Shown here: in pieces, positions 1 to 6,581 of the stretch | Layout of the letters: every line of letters begins with the position of its first letter | Numbering within the stretch: the stretch's first letter is position 1 | Source of the DNA: JANXSD01 sp043758125 | GTDB lineage: Bacteria; Bacteroidota; Bacteroidia; AKYH767-A; OLB10 | NCBI GenBank assembly: GCA_043758125.1 | Contig: JAYVOC010000250.1 | Span: forward strand, 1-9,558 | Direction: 5' to 3' | Length of the DNA: 9,558 nt | Translations under genes and position numbers: made by a program | Notes under the pieces: generated by a model | What the model saw: the letters and a program-made list of their open reading frames with translations, nothing else | Told to the model about the DNA's origin: nothing | The model's database searches: none

Positions 1-225
1 TCCGTTAAAATCAGTTTCCCAAGATGAATTTTCTATATTAAAGACTTCATAAAAACACGCATGAAAATAAAATTCTACATAATTTAAGTTTTCAGAAAAA
101 TTTGTTTTACCGTAATGTAAATCAACTCTTTTTCTTATTTCAATTTCGGAAGCAATTTTACTGTCGTTTTCATTATTAATTTCTACTTCTTTACTCTTCT
201 CGAAAATTTTCTTAAAAAATGTCAT
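1..225 (-). CDS. Hypothetical protein, N-terminal part (cut by window edge)
   Basis: An open frame runs from an ATG at 223-225 through 75 codons to the window edge without a stop. It begins MTFFKKIFEKSKEVEI and ends in an aromatic-rich stretch (YVEFYFHACFYEVFNIE). The start is preceded by AATAAGAGAC, a weakly purine-rich leader. There is no signal peptide or membrane segment. The first 35 residues are charged and probably helical. I do not recognise the family. The gene lies 56 bases downstream of the lytic transglycosylase on the same strand, with no terminator hairpin or clear promoter between them, so co-transcription is possible. The reading frame is supported mainly by its length and by amino-acid usage like that of the neighbours; a non-coding frame cannot be fully excluded. 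Confidence 0.5.
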   Translation of the reverse strand, partial: MTFFKKIFEKSKEVEINNENDSKIASEIEIRKRVDLHYGKTNFSENLNYVEFYFHACFYEVFNIENSSWETDFNG

Positions 226-281
226 GTCTCTTATTTTACGGTTTTCACTAAAATTACTGCCAACGTTATCTTTACGATATG

Positions 282-1700
282 TTACCTTGCATTTTTGCCA
301 GATTTCGACATGTATTTTTGATTCAATCCAAAACTCCCATTTAAACGATATGCTCTGCTTAAACTATCAATAGCTGCAGAAGATTGAGGGAAATTAATCA
401 TGTTCAATTTGAACAAACGAATTGCATCATCAACTTTTCGTTTTTTCAATAATTCATTTCCTAATTCAATATAATGATTTTCATTGGACGGATAAACAGC
501 TAATAATGTTTCTGGCTTACGCGGTTCTCCATTCAAGATGGCTAATTCGAAACGTAGTTCTTCTGTTTTTTTAATAAAATAATCAAAAGGAATTACACCA
601 TCAACTAAATCACGTTCGTATTTATCTAAACAACTTTTTACTATGATTTGGGATGTTTCATTATCAAACATTTTATGCTTATATAAATTATATGCACGAT
701 CACCTTGCACTAAAAAAACGGTATCACCATTTGCCCTTACAATCTCTTCGAAATTCATTATTGCTGCTAAAGCAATTTGAGAATAATTTTGTGATTCATT
801 TTTAAATCCTCCACATTCAGTATGCCACAATTGAACAATCAAAGCTTGACCACCCGCAGTTGGATTTAATTTATTAATCGCACAAGCTAAGTTTCCCGCT
901 CCTGCATGATAAGCGTGCATTACAAGTAAGCGAAACCATAAATCTGTTTCATTATAAGGAATGTTATGTGCTTCTAATAATCCTTTAACTTTCGGAATAC
1001 AAATAGTACCAATTAATTTAGAGGCTCCATACGCAGCGCGTTTTAAATCCTGACGTTCATCAACATATTTATTTACTTTCAAACCATATTTCATCGCAAC
1101 ACTCTTCATTAATTGAAACGGGCCATTAGCACCTGCTGAAGATTTCGCTGTTTGCTTTCCTGGACTTTCAATCAATAAAATAGTTTGTGCATACCAAGGG
1201 TCAACACCAAACTCATTAAAATAACTTACTGCTTTGCTGATGGTAGGAATTGTTTTTCGATGCTCGTAAAATTCACCTTTACCACTTGTTACATAAAGAT
1301 CTTCGTTGTTTTCAATATTGTAATTTGAACGCAAGTCATTTTTCTGAGTGAGTCGAGCATATTCACCTTGATTTAACCAGGATTTATAATTGTAAGTTTG
1401 AAGTGGAGTTCTTGATTTTGCAATGTTGATAATGCAAGAATCAGGGCTCAGACAAATAATTTGTTTCCAAAAACGTGGTTGTGCGAGAGTATCCCAAGCT
1501 TCGCTGTACAATTGATTTTCATTAACGAATTTCATTGAGGAAGTTTCGTTAAAGGATACCACTACCTTGCTTATTAATAATGGTTCAACCGATTTAACAA
1601 TAGGTTTTTGTGCTTCTGCGGTTTGAACACGTCCGCAACTCGATAGGCACGCAACTACAAAAATTGATGACCATAATCTTAACAATTGGAATTTATACAT
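282..1700 (-). CDS. Lipoprotein lytic murein transglycosylase (SLT domain) with C-terminal TPR-like tail
   Basis: This is a predicted peptidoglycan-cleaving lytic transglycosylase of 472 aa, anchored as a lipoprotein. Residues 1-22 form a signal peptide with a lipobox (CLSSC), giving Cys22 as the lipidated residue. The SLT (lysozyme-like) domain covers about 155-325. The catalytic glutamate is Glu178 in LLIESPG, followed by SSAGANGPFQLM (187-198), YGL and VDER motifs, and HAYHAGAGN (262-270), the equivalent of the AYNAGPGN motif of the MltD/Slt families. Residues 408-455 (ELGNELLKKRKVDDAIRLF, then an A-x-x-x-LSRAY helix) resemble a TPR repeat. No LysM repeat is visible, unlike classical MltD, so I give no symbol. 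Residues 25-150 match nothing I know. The ATG at 1698-1700 has no Shine-Dalgarno sequence. The enzyme probably acts at the periplasmic face of the outer membrane in wall remodelling. Confidence 0.88.
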   Translation of the reverse strand: MYKFQLLRLWSSIFVVACLSSCGRVQTAEAQKPIVKSVEPLLISKVVVSFNETSSMKFVNENQLYSEAWDTLAQPRFWKQIICLSPDSCIINIAKSRTPLQTYNYKSWLNQGEYARLTQKNDLRSNYNIENNEDLYVTSGKGEFYEHRKTIPTISKAVSYFNEFGVDPWYAQTILLIESPGKQTAKSSAGANGPFQLMKSVAMKYGLKVNKYVDERQDLKRAAYGASKLIGTICIPKVKGLLEAHNIPYNETDLWFRLLVMHAYHAGAGNLACAINKLNPTAGGQALIVQLWHTECGGFKNESQNYSQIALAAIMNFEEIVRANGDTVFLVQGDRAYNLYKHKMFDNETSQIIVKSCLDKYERDLVDGVIPFDYFIKKTEELRFELAILNGEPRKPETLLAVYPSNENHYIELGNELLKKRKVDDAIRLFKLNMINFPQSSAAIDSLSRAYRLNGSFGLNQKYMSKSGKNAR

Positions 1701-1793
1701 TATTTCAAATTTTGCTAAGCATTGTATACGTTTAATATGAAACGAAGTTGCCGCTCGTGGATTGTTATGAAATGAATTATTTCTTTATCTTTT

Positions 1794-1801
1794 CAAAGAT
1801 A
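1794..1801 (-). promoter_or_regulatory. Possible -7 box for the lytic transglycosylase gene
   Basis: On the minus strand this reads TATCTTTG, an exact match to the Bacteroidota -7 consensus TAnnTTTG. It would give a leader of roughly 90 nt before the start codon at 1700. No matching TTTG -33 box is seen at the expected distance, so support is the single 8-mer plus its position in the divergent intergenic region. Confidence 0.3.
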
Positions 1802-1975
1802 TTGATCTTACATGCTCATTTTGTTAGTAATAAAAGCATTTTTGCACGAAGAATTGTGGAAAGAATTGGAATTTTTATGCTAAATCACCCTATACAAAGA
1901 TTTTTATTTGATCTTAATAGTAGCAATAATTTTATTTCATCTGGTATAAATATTTTATTCTAGCAATAGGATTCG

Positions 1976-1983
1976 TATTTTTG
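1976..1983 (+). promoter_or_regulatory. -7 promoter box (TATTTTTG) of the 155-aa gene
   Basis: TATTTTTG matches TAnnTTTG exactly and ends only four bases before the ATG at 1988. Using the SRP RNA promoter in this window as a ruler (box to RNA 5' end, 4-5 nt), transcription would begin at 1987 or 1988, on the start codon itself. The -33 region is only a T-tract (1953-1956, 19-nt spacer). Confidence 0.55.
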
Positions 1984-1987
1984 CAAG

Positions 1988-2455
1988 ATGGGATCCATAC
2001 AATTTAAGGAAGAGATCGATATCACTGCAAGCAAGGAATTGAAACTTTTTGTTCGTTCAATGGCTGCCTCGTACCAATTTATTTATCAGCAAGAAAAATT
2101 TGATCTTGTTCGGCGTGCTGATATGCTAGAGCTTATTGACCGAGATGGAGTAGGGCAGATTGCATTGAATTTTGCCGCTGTTCAGGAAAACAGTAAAATG
2201 ACTTTAACGCGTCAGGAGTTGTATCAATTTTACTTGATGATGGAATTAGTTTGTCGTAGTTTTTTAACAGAAATTGGTGATGAATACAAAGCAATAGCCA
2301 TGCGATTAAATAAAGTTTCGGAACGCAAGTACAACGAAGTGCGAAGCATGGAATTAACTATTGCGCAAACTTTAATCAGCAAAATAAAAGGTGATTTCGC
2401 TACTGATCCAGAGTTCGAAGAGATGCTAGAAAAACTTGAAATGCTTGATGAATAA
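1988..2455 (+). CDS. Conserved-looking hypothetical protein, acidic and helical
   Basis: The product is a 155-aa protein with no signal peptide, membrane segment or motif I recognise. It starts MGSIQFKEEIDITASKEL and looks mostly alpha-helical, with an acidic C-terminus (DPEFEEMLEKLEMLDE). The middle (LDELIDRDG-like text at 43-52, then IALNFAAVQENS) may contain a short strand. It is probably a cytoplasmic soluble protein. The ATG at 1988 is supported by an exact -7 box directly upstream, which implies a leaderless mRNA; no Shine-Dalgarno sequence is present. It is transcribed towards the gmh cluster, and its TAA stop (2453-2455) lies one base from the opposing gene's stop. I cannot assign a function. 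Confidence 0.8.
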   Translation: MGSIQFKEEIDITASKELKLFVRSMAASYQFIYQQEKFDLVRRADMLELIDRDGVGQIALNFAAVQENSKMTLTRQELYQFYLMMELVCRSFLTEIGDEYKAIAMRLNKVSERKYNEVRSMELTIAQTLISKIKGDFATDPEFEEMLEKLEMLDE

Positions 2456-2456
2456 T

Positions 2457-2999
2457 TTAGCTTTCGCAGATTGATGCGAATTCTGCTAACGTTGAAAAAA
2501 TATAATCCATTTCTTCAGTTTTTGTAGCATTGTATTTTTCTTTTTCATCAATAAATACAGTTACCATTCCCAATGCACGACCAAATTCCATATCAGAAAT
2601 GGAATTACCTACCATCACTGATTTGTTAAAATCTATTTCAGGAAAATCATTTTTTGCATGATGTCCCATTGTAGGATTTGGTTTACGGTGAATATGTAAT
2701 CTATCTTCTTCAGGAGCAAAATATATTTTATCAATTCTTCCATTATTTTTGTAAATCTCATCAAGCATTCGTTGATGAATTGTTTGAAGTGATTCTTCTG
2801 TCATGATACCAGCTCCAACACCTCGTTGATTGGTGACAACAACAATATTTCCAAACAAAGTATTGAGTTTTGCTAATGCAGCTAAAGCACCTTCTTCAAA
2901 TTGAAAATCATCCCAAGTTTTGACGTAATCCTTTCGTAATTCTTTATTGATCACGCCATCTCTATCAAGAAATAATGTCCAACTTTTATCAATTATCAT
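2457..2999 (-). CDS. gmhB: HAD-IIIA phosphatase, GmhB-like (D,D-heptose 1,7-bisphosphate 7-phosphatase family)
   Basis: This 180-aa HAD-superfamily phosphatase is of the GmhB/histidinol-phosphatase type. Motif I is FLDRDGVIN, with nucleophile Asp12 and general acid Asp14. Motif II is VVTNQRGVG (about 54-62). The family-typical HRKPNP (104-109) supplies the motif III lysine. Motif IV is VGNSISDME (130-138), with Asn in place of the first Asp. The start was placed at ATG 2997-2999, which overlaps the gmhA stop as ATGA; an in-frame start 11 codons earlier would overlap gmhA by 37 bases and adds residues the family does not need. The Cys/His zinc loop of classical GmhB (C-x-H ... C-x-C) is absent: the sequence here is FAPEEDRLHIH. 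Translational coupling to gmhA supports a heptose phosphate role, but the exact substrate is inferred. Confidence 0.82.
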   Translation of the reverse strand: MIIDKSWTLFLDRDGVINKELRKDYVKTWDDFQFEEGALAALAKLNTLFGNIVVVTNQRGVGAGIMTEESLQTIHQRMLDEIYKNNGRIDKIYFAPEEDRLHIHRKPNPTMGHHAKNDFPEIDFNKSVMVGNSISDMEFGRALGMVTVFIDEKEKYNATKTEEMDYIFSTLAEFASICES

Positions 3000-3574
3000 T
3001 TCGGAAAAATAGTTTCTTCTATCAACTGACAAATGATATGTCCGATTAAAATATGTGATTCTTGAATACGAGGAGTATCATTGCTTGGAACTTTTAAAAT
3101 TATATCACAAATAGCATCCATTTTTCCTCCCGATGATCCAGTCATACCAATAGAAATCATTCCTTGCTTTTTCGCTTCTTCAACTGCTAAAATAATATTT
3201 TTTGAATTTCCAGATGTTGAAATAGCAAATAATACATCTCCTTTTCTTCCCGATCCTTTTATCATTCTGCTGTAAACGACATCATAAGAATAATCATTTG
3301 CCACAGCAGTCATGTAAGATGAATTTACATGCAACGCCTCCGCATATAAAGGGTCACGATCAGTATAAAAGCGACCAGACAATTCAGCGGCGATATGTTG
3401 CGCATCGGCAGCACTACCTCCGTTTCCACAGAATAAAACTTTGTTGCCACTCCCAAACGCATTCACAGAAACTTCCGCAGCTTTTCGAATAGCATTTAAT
3501 AACAATTCATCTTTAAGAATTAATTGTTTGGTATCAATAGATCCTTGAATGAGTTGACGAATATCTGTTGCCAT
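2996..3574 (-). CDS. gmhA: Sedoheptulose-7-phosphate isomerase (SIS domain)
   Basis: GmhA converts sedoheptulose 7-phosphate to D-glycero-D-manno-heptose 7-phosphate, the first committed step to ADP- or GDP-heptose for surface glycans. The 192-aa product has a single SIS domain with FCGNGGSAADAQHIAAE (48-64), STSGNS (119-124) and QESHILIGH (171-179). The residues His60, Glu64, Gln171 and His179 line up with the metal/catalytic set that I recall for E. coli GmhA (His61, Glu65, Gln172, His180), an offset of one throughout. The start was placed at ATG 3572-3574. An in-frame TTG at 3625 would add 17 residues, but it falls inside the -7 promoter box at 3623-3630. The stop overlaps the downstream phosphatase start by four bases. 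No heptose kinase or nucleotidyltransferase gene is present in the window. Confidence 0.92.
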   Translation of the reverse strand: MATDIRQLIQGSIDTKQLILKDELLLNAIRKAAEVSVNAFGSGNKVLFCGNGGSAADAQHIAAELSGRFYTDRDPLYAEALHVNSSYMTAVANDYSYDVVYSRMIKGSGRKGDVLFAISTSGNSKNIILAVEEAKKQGMISIGMTGSSGGKMDAICDIILKVPSNDTPRIQESHILIGHIICQLIEETIFPK

Positions 3575-3622
3575 GTGTATTTTATTTCTTGTCGTAAAGG
3601 TAATCTTATCTAGTTTGTTTTG

Positions 3623-3630
3623 CAAAAATA
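3623..3630 (-). promoter_or_regulatory. -7 promoter box (TATTTTTG) upstream of gmhA
   Basis: The minus strand reads TATTTTTG, an exact TAnnTTTG match, in the 77-base gap between the GT4 stop and the gmhA start. Transcription would begin near 3618, giving a leader of about 44 nt. No good -33 TTTG is visible. If real, gmhA-gmhB can be transcribed independently of the glycosyltransferases. Confidence 0.4.
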
Positions 3631-3651
3631 ATTTTATCTCAATACGATTAA

Positions 3652-4782
3652 TTAGTTTGATAGTGCATTTGCAAATGTATCCCAGCTATATTTTTTCTTC
3701 TCTTCTTTTATTCCGTCGATAAACTGCATCGATTTGTTTTCGTCATAAAATTCTATTATTGCATCTGCAATAGCTGTTGCATTAACATCTACAACATAAC
3801 CAACTTTTCCATTTGGAACCATCTCTGGTAAGCCTCCAACATTAGTAACTATCATTGGAATTTCAAAGTGATACGCGATTTGTGAAATACCAGATTGAGT
3901 CGCAGATTTATAAGGTTGAACAATTAAATCAGCAGCACTAAAATAATATTTCACTTCTTCATCAGCAATATAATCTGTAGCAAGAATTATTTTATCTTCT
4001 AAATTATTTTCTTTTATCTGTTGATGATACATACTCGCGTCTTCATAAAACTCTCCTGCAATAATTAGTTTAATATTTCTAGCTTTTATTCTTTCATCAG
4101 CCATTGCCATCAACAACAAATCTAGTCCTTTGTATTTTCTGATAAAACCAAAAAATAATAAATAATGAAATGAATTATCAAGTTTAAGATAACTGCACGC
4201 ATCTTCTTTCTTTAGTACATCTCCATAGTGATCATAGATGGGATGTAGAATAAATTCACAAGGCTTATCTGTTAAAGTACGTAAATCATTTATAACTTGC
4301 TGCGACATTGCAATAAAACGATCAACAGGTTTTATAAAATATTTTGTAAATCTTTTATCTCCGATACGGTGTTCATGAGGAATTATATTATCTAAAACTC
4401 CAATAATTTTTGTATGCTTATTCCGTTTAACAATTCTAGCAATGGTTCCTAAACAAGGTCCCATAAAAGGAAGCCAAAACCGAATCATTAAAATATCAGG
4501 CTGAATATTTTTTAGCGCTCTACCAATTTTTATCCAGTTAAAAGGATTAATAGAATTTACAACAACTTTAATATTTAAATCACTGGGACTTGATGAATCA
4601 GCATATTGCGTTTTACCAGGAAATAGAAATGAGGGATATTGTAATGAAAAAGTATAGATTGTAACTTGATGTCCTTGCTTTATTAATTCACGAGCTAATC
4701 GTTCATTAAATGCAGCTAATCCACCTCTAAGAGGATGTGCTGGACCAAGAATTACAATATTTTTTTTATCGTTAGAATTCAT
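3652..4782 (-). CDS. Glycosyltransferase, GT-B fold, family 4 type
   Basis: This 376-aa cytoplasmic glycosyltransferase has the two-domain GT-B layout. The N-terminal acceptor domain begins VILGPAHPLRGGLAAFNERL (about 10-29), with the glycine-rich loop GG, and then LARELIKQGHQVTIYTF. The C-terminal nucleotide-sugar domain carries LFFGFIRKYKGLDLLL (about 209-224), IIAGEF, VKYYFSAADLIVQPY and TQSGISQIAYHFEIPMIVT, with GGLPE at 316-320, which is typical of GT4 enzymes. There is no signal peptide or membrane segment. The start was placed at ATG 4780-4782; a GTG directly in front could add one residue. The donor and acceptor sugars cannot be read from sequence. Its position between a polyprenyl-phosphate-type GT2 and gmhA/gmhB suggests work on LPS, capsule or a glycoprotein glycan, possibly adding heptose or mannose; this is inference. 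Confidence 0.87.
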   Translation of the reverse strand: MNSNDKKNIVILGPAHPLRGGLAAFNERLARELIKQGHQVTIYTFSLQYPSFLFPGKTQYADSSSPSDLNIKVVVNSINPFNWIKIGRALKNIQPDILMIRFWLPFMGPCLGTIARIVKRNKHTKIIGVLDNIIPHEHRIGDKRFTKYFIKPVDRFIAMSQQVINDLRTLTDKPCEFILHPIYDHYGDVLKKEDACSYLKLDNSFHYLLFFGFIRKYKGLDLLLMAMADERIKARNIKLIIAGEFYEDASMYHQQIKENNLEDKIILATDYIADEEVKYYFSAADLIVQPYKSATQSGISQIAYHFEIPMIVTNVGGLPEMVPNGKVGYVVDVNATAIADAIIEFYDENKSMQFIDGIKEEKKKYSWDTFANALSN

Positions 4783-4789
4783 CACTTAC

Positions 4790-4817
4790 GAATATTTTAA
4801 ATAAAGAAATAATATTC
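4790..4817. repeat. Short AT-rich inverted repeat before the GT4 gene
   Basis: GAATATT (4790-4796) and AATATTC (4811-4817) are perfect complements separated by 14 bases, 8 bases upstream of the GT4 ATG. The repeat could be an operator or a leader hairpin, but a 7-bp AT-rich match is easily found by chance. It is not followed by a T-tract in the direction of transcription. Confidence 0.2.
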
Positions 4818-4863
4818 ATAAACAGTAGTAAATTGATTTATTATTTTGTCAATAACTGATAAA

Positions 4864-5838
4864 TTACTCCGATAAATTTTCTTGTTTTTCGATAAGATAA
4901 TTATTTCTTTCTGCACTGTTACGCGATACTAATTCACTTACAAAACCAGCTAAGAACATTTGTGTTCCAAGAATCATTGAGGTGAGTGCTATATAAAACG
5001 AAGGGCGATCAGCTAATAATCGCGCTGGAGTGTTATGAAATGAAAGATAAAGTTTGCTTACGCCGAGCCACATTGCAAGAATAAATCCTAACATGAAAAG
5101 CATTGATCCTAATGTGCCAAATAAGTGCATGGGTCGCTTTCCAAATCTAGAAACAAACATGATAGATAGTAAGTCGAGAAAGCCATTTACAAAGCGCTCT
5201 AATCCGAATTTTGTTACACCGTATTTTCTTGCACGATGTTCTACTACTTTCTCTGCTATTTTACTAAAGCCTGCCCATTTTGCTATTACAGGAATATACC
5301 GATGCATCTCACCATATACTTCGATGCTTTTCACCACTTCTGAGCGATAAGATTTTAATCCGCAATTGAAATCATGCAAATTATTAATACCCGACATTTT
5401 ACGAGTAGCCCAATTAAAAAAACGACTAGGAATTGTTTTACTTATTGGATCATGACGTTTTTGTTTCCATCCAGAAATTAAATCAAATCCATCTTTAACA
5501 ATCAAATCATACAAACCAGGAATTTCATCAGGACTATCTTGCATATCTGCATCCATCGTAATGACAACTCTTCCCAATGCAGCTTGAAAACCAACTTGCA
5601 ATGCTGCTGACTTCCCGTAATTTCTTCTAAATTTTATTCCTTTAAAATTACTATTGCGTTTGCATAAATCTTTAATTACATTCCATGATTTATCTTTACT
5701 ACCATCATCAACAAAAATTACTTCATAGCGATAATTATTTGCAATTACTACACGTTCAATCCATGCAGAAAGTTCAGGTAATGATTCATCTTCATTGAAG
5801 AGTGGAATAATAATCGAAAGATCGAGGCTATAATTCAT
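4864..5838 (-). CDS. Polyprenyl-phosphate glycosyltransferase, GT2 (GtrB/ArnC/DPM1-like)
   Basis: This 324-aa membrane-attached GT2 enzyme probably transfers a sugar from a nucleotide donor to a polyprenyl phosphate on the cytoplasmic face. The GT-A catalytic domain (1-225) shows LSIIIPLFNED (7-17), FVDDGS (42-47), RRNYGKSAALQ, and the metal-binding DADMQD (96-101). It also has the family motifs HDFNCGLKSYR (155-165), GEMHRYIPV (176-184) and HRARKYGVTKFGLER (201-215). Two hydrophobic segments (about 236-262 and 279-304) form the C-terminal membrane hairpin seen in GtrB and ArnC. The ATG at 5836-5838 lies inside the end of the upstream DUF4199 gene (11-base overlap), so the two are translationally coupled. 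The sugar is unknown. An 81-base AT-rich gap without an exact -7 box separates it from the downstream GT4 gene. Confidence 0.9.
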   Translation of the reverse strand: MNYSLDLSIIIPLFNEDESLPELSAWIERVVIANNYRYEVIFVDDGSKDKSWNVIKDLCKRNSNFKGIKFRRNYGKSAALQVGFQAALGRVVITMDADMQDSPDEIPGLYDLIVKDGFDLISGWKQKRHDPISKTIPSRFFNWATRKMSGINNLHDFNCGLKSYRSEVVKSIEVYGEMHRYIPVIAKWAGFSKIAEKVVEHRARKYGVTKFGLERFVNGFLDLLSIMFVSRFGKRPMHLFGTLGSMLFMLGFILAMWLGVSKLYLSFHNTPARLLADRPSFYIALTSMILGTQMFLAGFVSELVSRNSAERNNYLIEKQENLSE

Positions 5839-6370
5839 TAGATAGTGGTGTCGAATTGTTTTTTCTAAGAAATGCAGCAGTAATGAGTGATATAATTAAT
5901 CCTCCAAATGTTTTATCCCAAAATTCTTGTGCAGAAATAGTTCCTGTAGTAATCTTTTCAATATTTTCTACGGATGCATCATAAATTGCTTCACCAAACA
6001 TCGACTTTGATAATTGTTCAGTCTGTTCTAGATACATCAAACTTTCTTGTTTAAATCGTTCAACAATTTGGGCATCAATAACTGTTGCGAACGACCAAAC
6101 CATCAATGCAAATAAAAATGCGCCACAACTTGCAGTTAGAAATCCAACTCTGAATCCTTGCCAATAACTAATGTAACCTAACCCTTCATGATCACGATAA
6201 TGCTTTGTACCTAAAACAATAAAAACTACTGGAATCCATACACCCACCCATGATATTTGCCCCAGAGGATTGAATCCAGTGTAATAAAGCAGTAGGAACA
6301 TTGCAAAACTCGCAAGTCCGCTCATCGCACCAAAATTAAGTGCTGTTTTTAAAACTGGAGGTTGATTCAT
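5828..6370 (-). CDS. DUF4199-type integral membrane protein
   Basis: This 180-aa inner-membrane protein resembles the Bacteroidota DUF4199 family, whose function is unknown. Hydrophobic segments lie at about 10-30, 39-55, 71-97 and 154-168. The loop GTKHYRDHEGLGYISYWQGF (54-73), with its K-x-x-R-D, G and Y-x-x-x-F-x-x-G pattern, is what I recognise as typical of the family. A charged, probably helical stretch (about 100-150) separates the third and fourth segments. The start was placed at ATG 6368-6370. An upstream in-frame start at 6475 would add 35 polar residues encoded across the promoter, and the -7 box at 6377-6384 argues against it. The gene overlaps the following GT2 gene by 11 bases, so it is probably the first gene of the glycan operon and may assist the GT2 at the membrane. 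Confidence 0.85.
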   Translation of the reverse strand: MNQPPVLKTALNFGAMSGLASFAMFLLLYYTGFNPLGQISWVGVWIPVVFIVLGTKHYRDHEGLGYISYWQGFRVGFLTASCGAFLFALMVWSFATVIDAQIVERFKQESLMYLEQTEQLSKSMFGEAIYDASVENIEKITTGTISAQEFWDKTFGGLIISLITAAFLRKNNSTPLSNEL

Positions 6371-6376
6371 AGCGCG

Positions 6377-6384
6377 CAAATTTA
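6377..6384 (-). promoter_or_regulatory. -7 promoter box (TAAATTTG) of the DUF4199-GT2 operon
   Basis: The minus strand reads TAAATTTG, an exact TAnnTTTG match ending six bases before the ATG. With the 4-5 nt spacing measured from the SRP RNA promoter, the transcript would begin at 6372 or 6373, two or three bases before the start codon, so this mRNA is predicted to be nearly leaderless. A -33 TTTG at the usual spacing is not obvious. Confidence 0.5.
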
Positions 6385-6475
6385 GTCGAAAAACAAGCTC
6401 ACTCGTGCTAAAATTTGGACGATTTTCATTCAGATTGCAATGGATTTTAAATCTAAAAGCCAGAGTATAAGGCAC

Positions 6476-6481
6476 AAAAAA
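6476..6481 (-). terminator. T-tract ending the SRP RNA transcript
   Basis: Six T residues on the minus strand directly follow the closing helix of the SRP RNA (GGGTAAG pairing with CTTACCC). Helix plus U-tract has the form of an intrinsic terminator, so the mature RNA's own hairpin may terminate transcription before the DUF4199 promoter. Confidence 0.5.
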
Positions 6482-6578
6482 TGGGTAAGCTACTTATATC
6501 GCACCGCTCAACCACTTATCCTTGCTACCTTCCGGTCCTGGGGAGGTTCGTAGGAGCTGGTCGTATAAGACTTACCCA
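6482..6578 (-). ncRNA. ffs: Signal recognition particle RNA (bacterial small type, 4.5S)
   Basis: This is the RNA scaffold of the signal recognition particle; it binds Ffh and FtsY and directs membrane protein targeting. Read on the minus strand it contains the diagnostic domain IV core CAGGACCGGAAGGTAGCA: the GGAA tetraloop flanked by the asymmetric internal loop (CAG on one side, AGCA on the other). The ends close by a perfect helix, TGGGTAAG at the 5' end with CTTACCCA at the 3' end. A further TCTTATA/TATAAG pairing sits inside it, giving the expected single long hairpin of about 97 nt. The 5' end lies 4-5 bases after an exact -7 promoter box, and the 3' end runs into a T-tract. An open plus-strand frame at 6481-6702 is only its antisense shadow. 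Confidence 0.93.
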
Positions 6579-6581
6579 CGG

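Larger units (their letters stand above)
1701..1987. other. Divergent intergenic region (287 bases)
   Basis: This stretch separates the start codons of the lytic transglycosylase (minus) and the 155-aa protein (plus). It is AT-rich and holds a candidate promoter box in each direction (1794-1801 minus, 1976-1983 plus). A TTG-initiated frame of 71 codons at 1748-1963 is open on the plus strand. Its translation is Phe/Ile/Asn-rich, as expected for random AT-rich DNA, and it lacks a convincing start. I see no tRNA, riboswitch or strong hairpin. Confidence 0.6.

Noticed and set aside
1748..1963. 71-codon plus-strand frame in the divergent intergenic region
   Set aside because: It starts with TTG, has no family pattern, a Phe/Ile/Asn-rich composition typical of random AT-rich DNA, and no promoter placed for it.
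3000..3032. Upstream ATG for the HAD phosphatase adding 11 residues
   Set aside because: It would overlap gmhA by 37 bases; the ATGA overlap at 2996-2999 is the usual coupled arrangement and leaves the DRDG motif near the N-terminus as in the family.
3575..3625. Upstream TTG start for GmhA adding 17 residues
   Set aside because: The TTG lies inside the -7 box at 3623-3630, and the ATG at 3574 gives a protein whose active-site numbering matches E. coli GmhA with an offset of one.
3081..5350. Plus-strand frames at 3081-3275, 3298-3492 and 5054-5350
   Set aside because: They lie antisense within gmhA and the GT2 gene, both of which have intact motifs.
6371..6475. Upstream start for the DUF4199 protein adding 35 residues
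   Set aside because: The extension is polar, precedes the first membrane segment without resembling the family, and crosses an exact promoter box.
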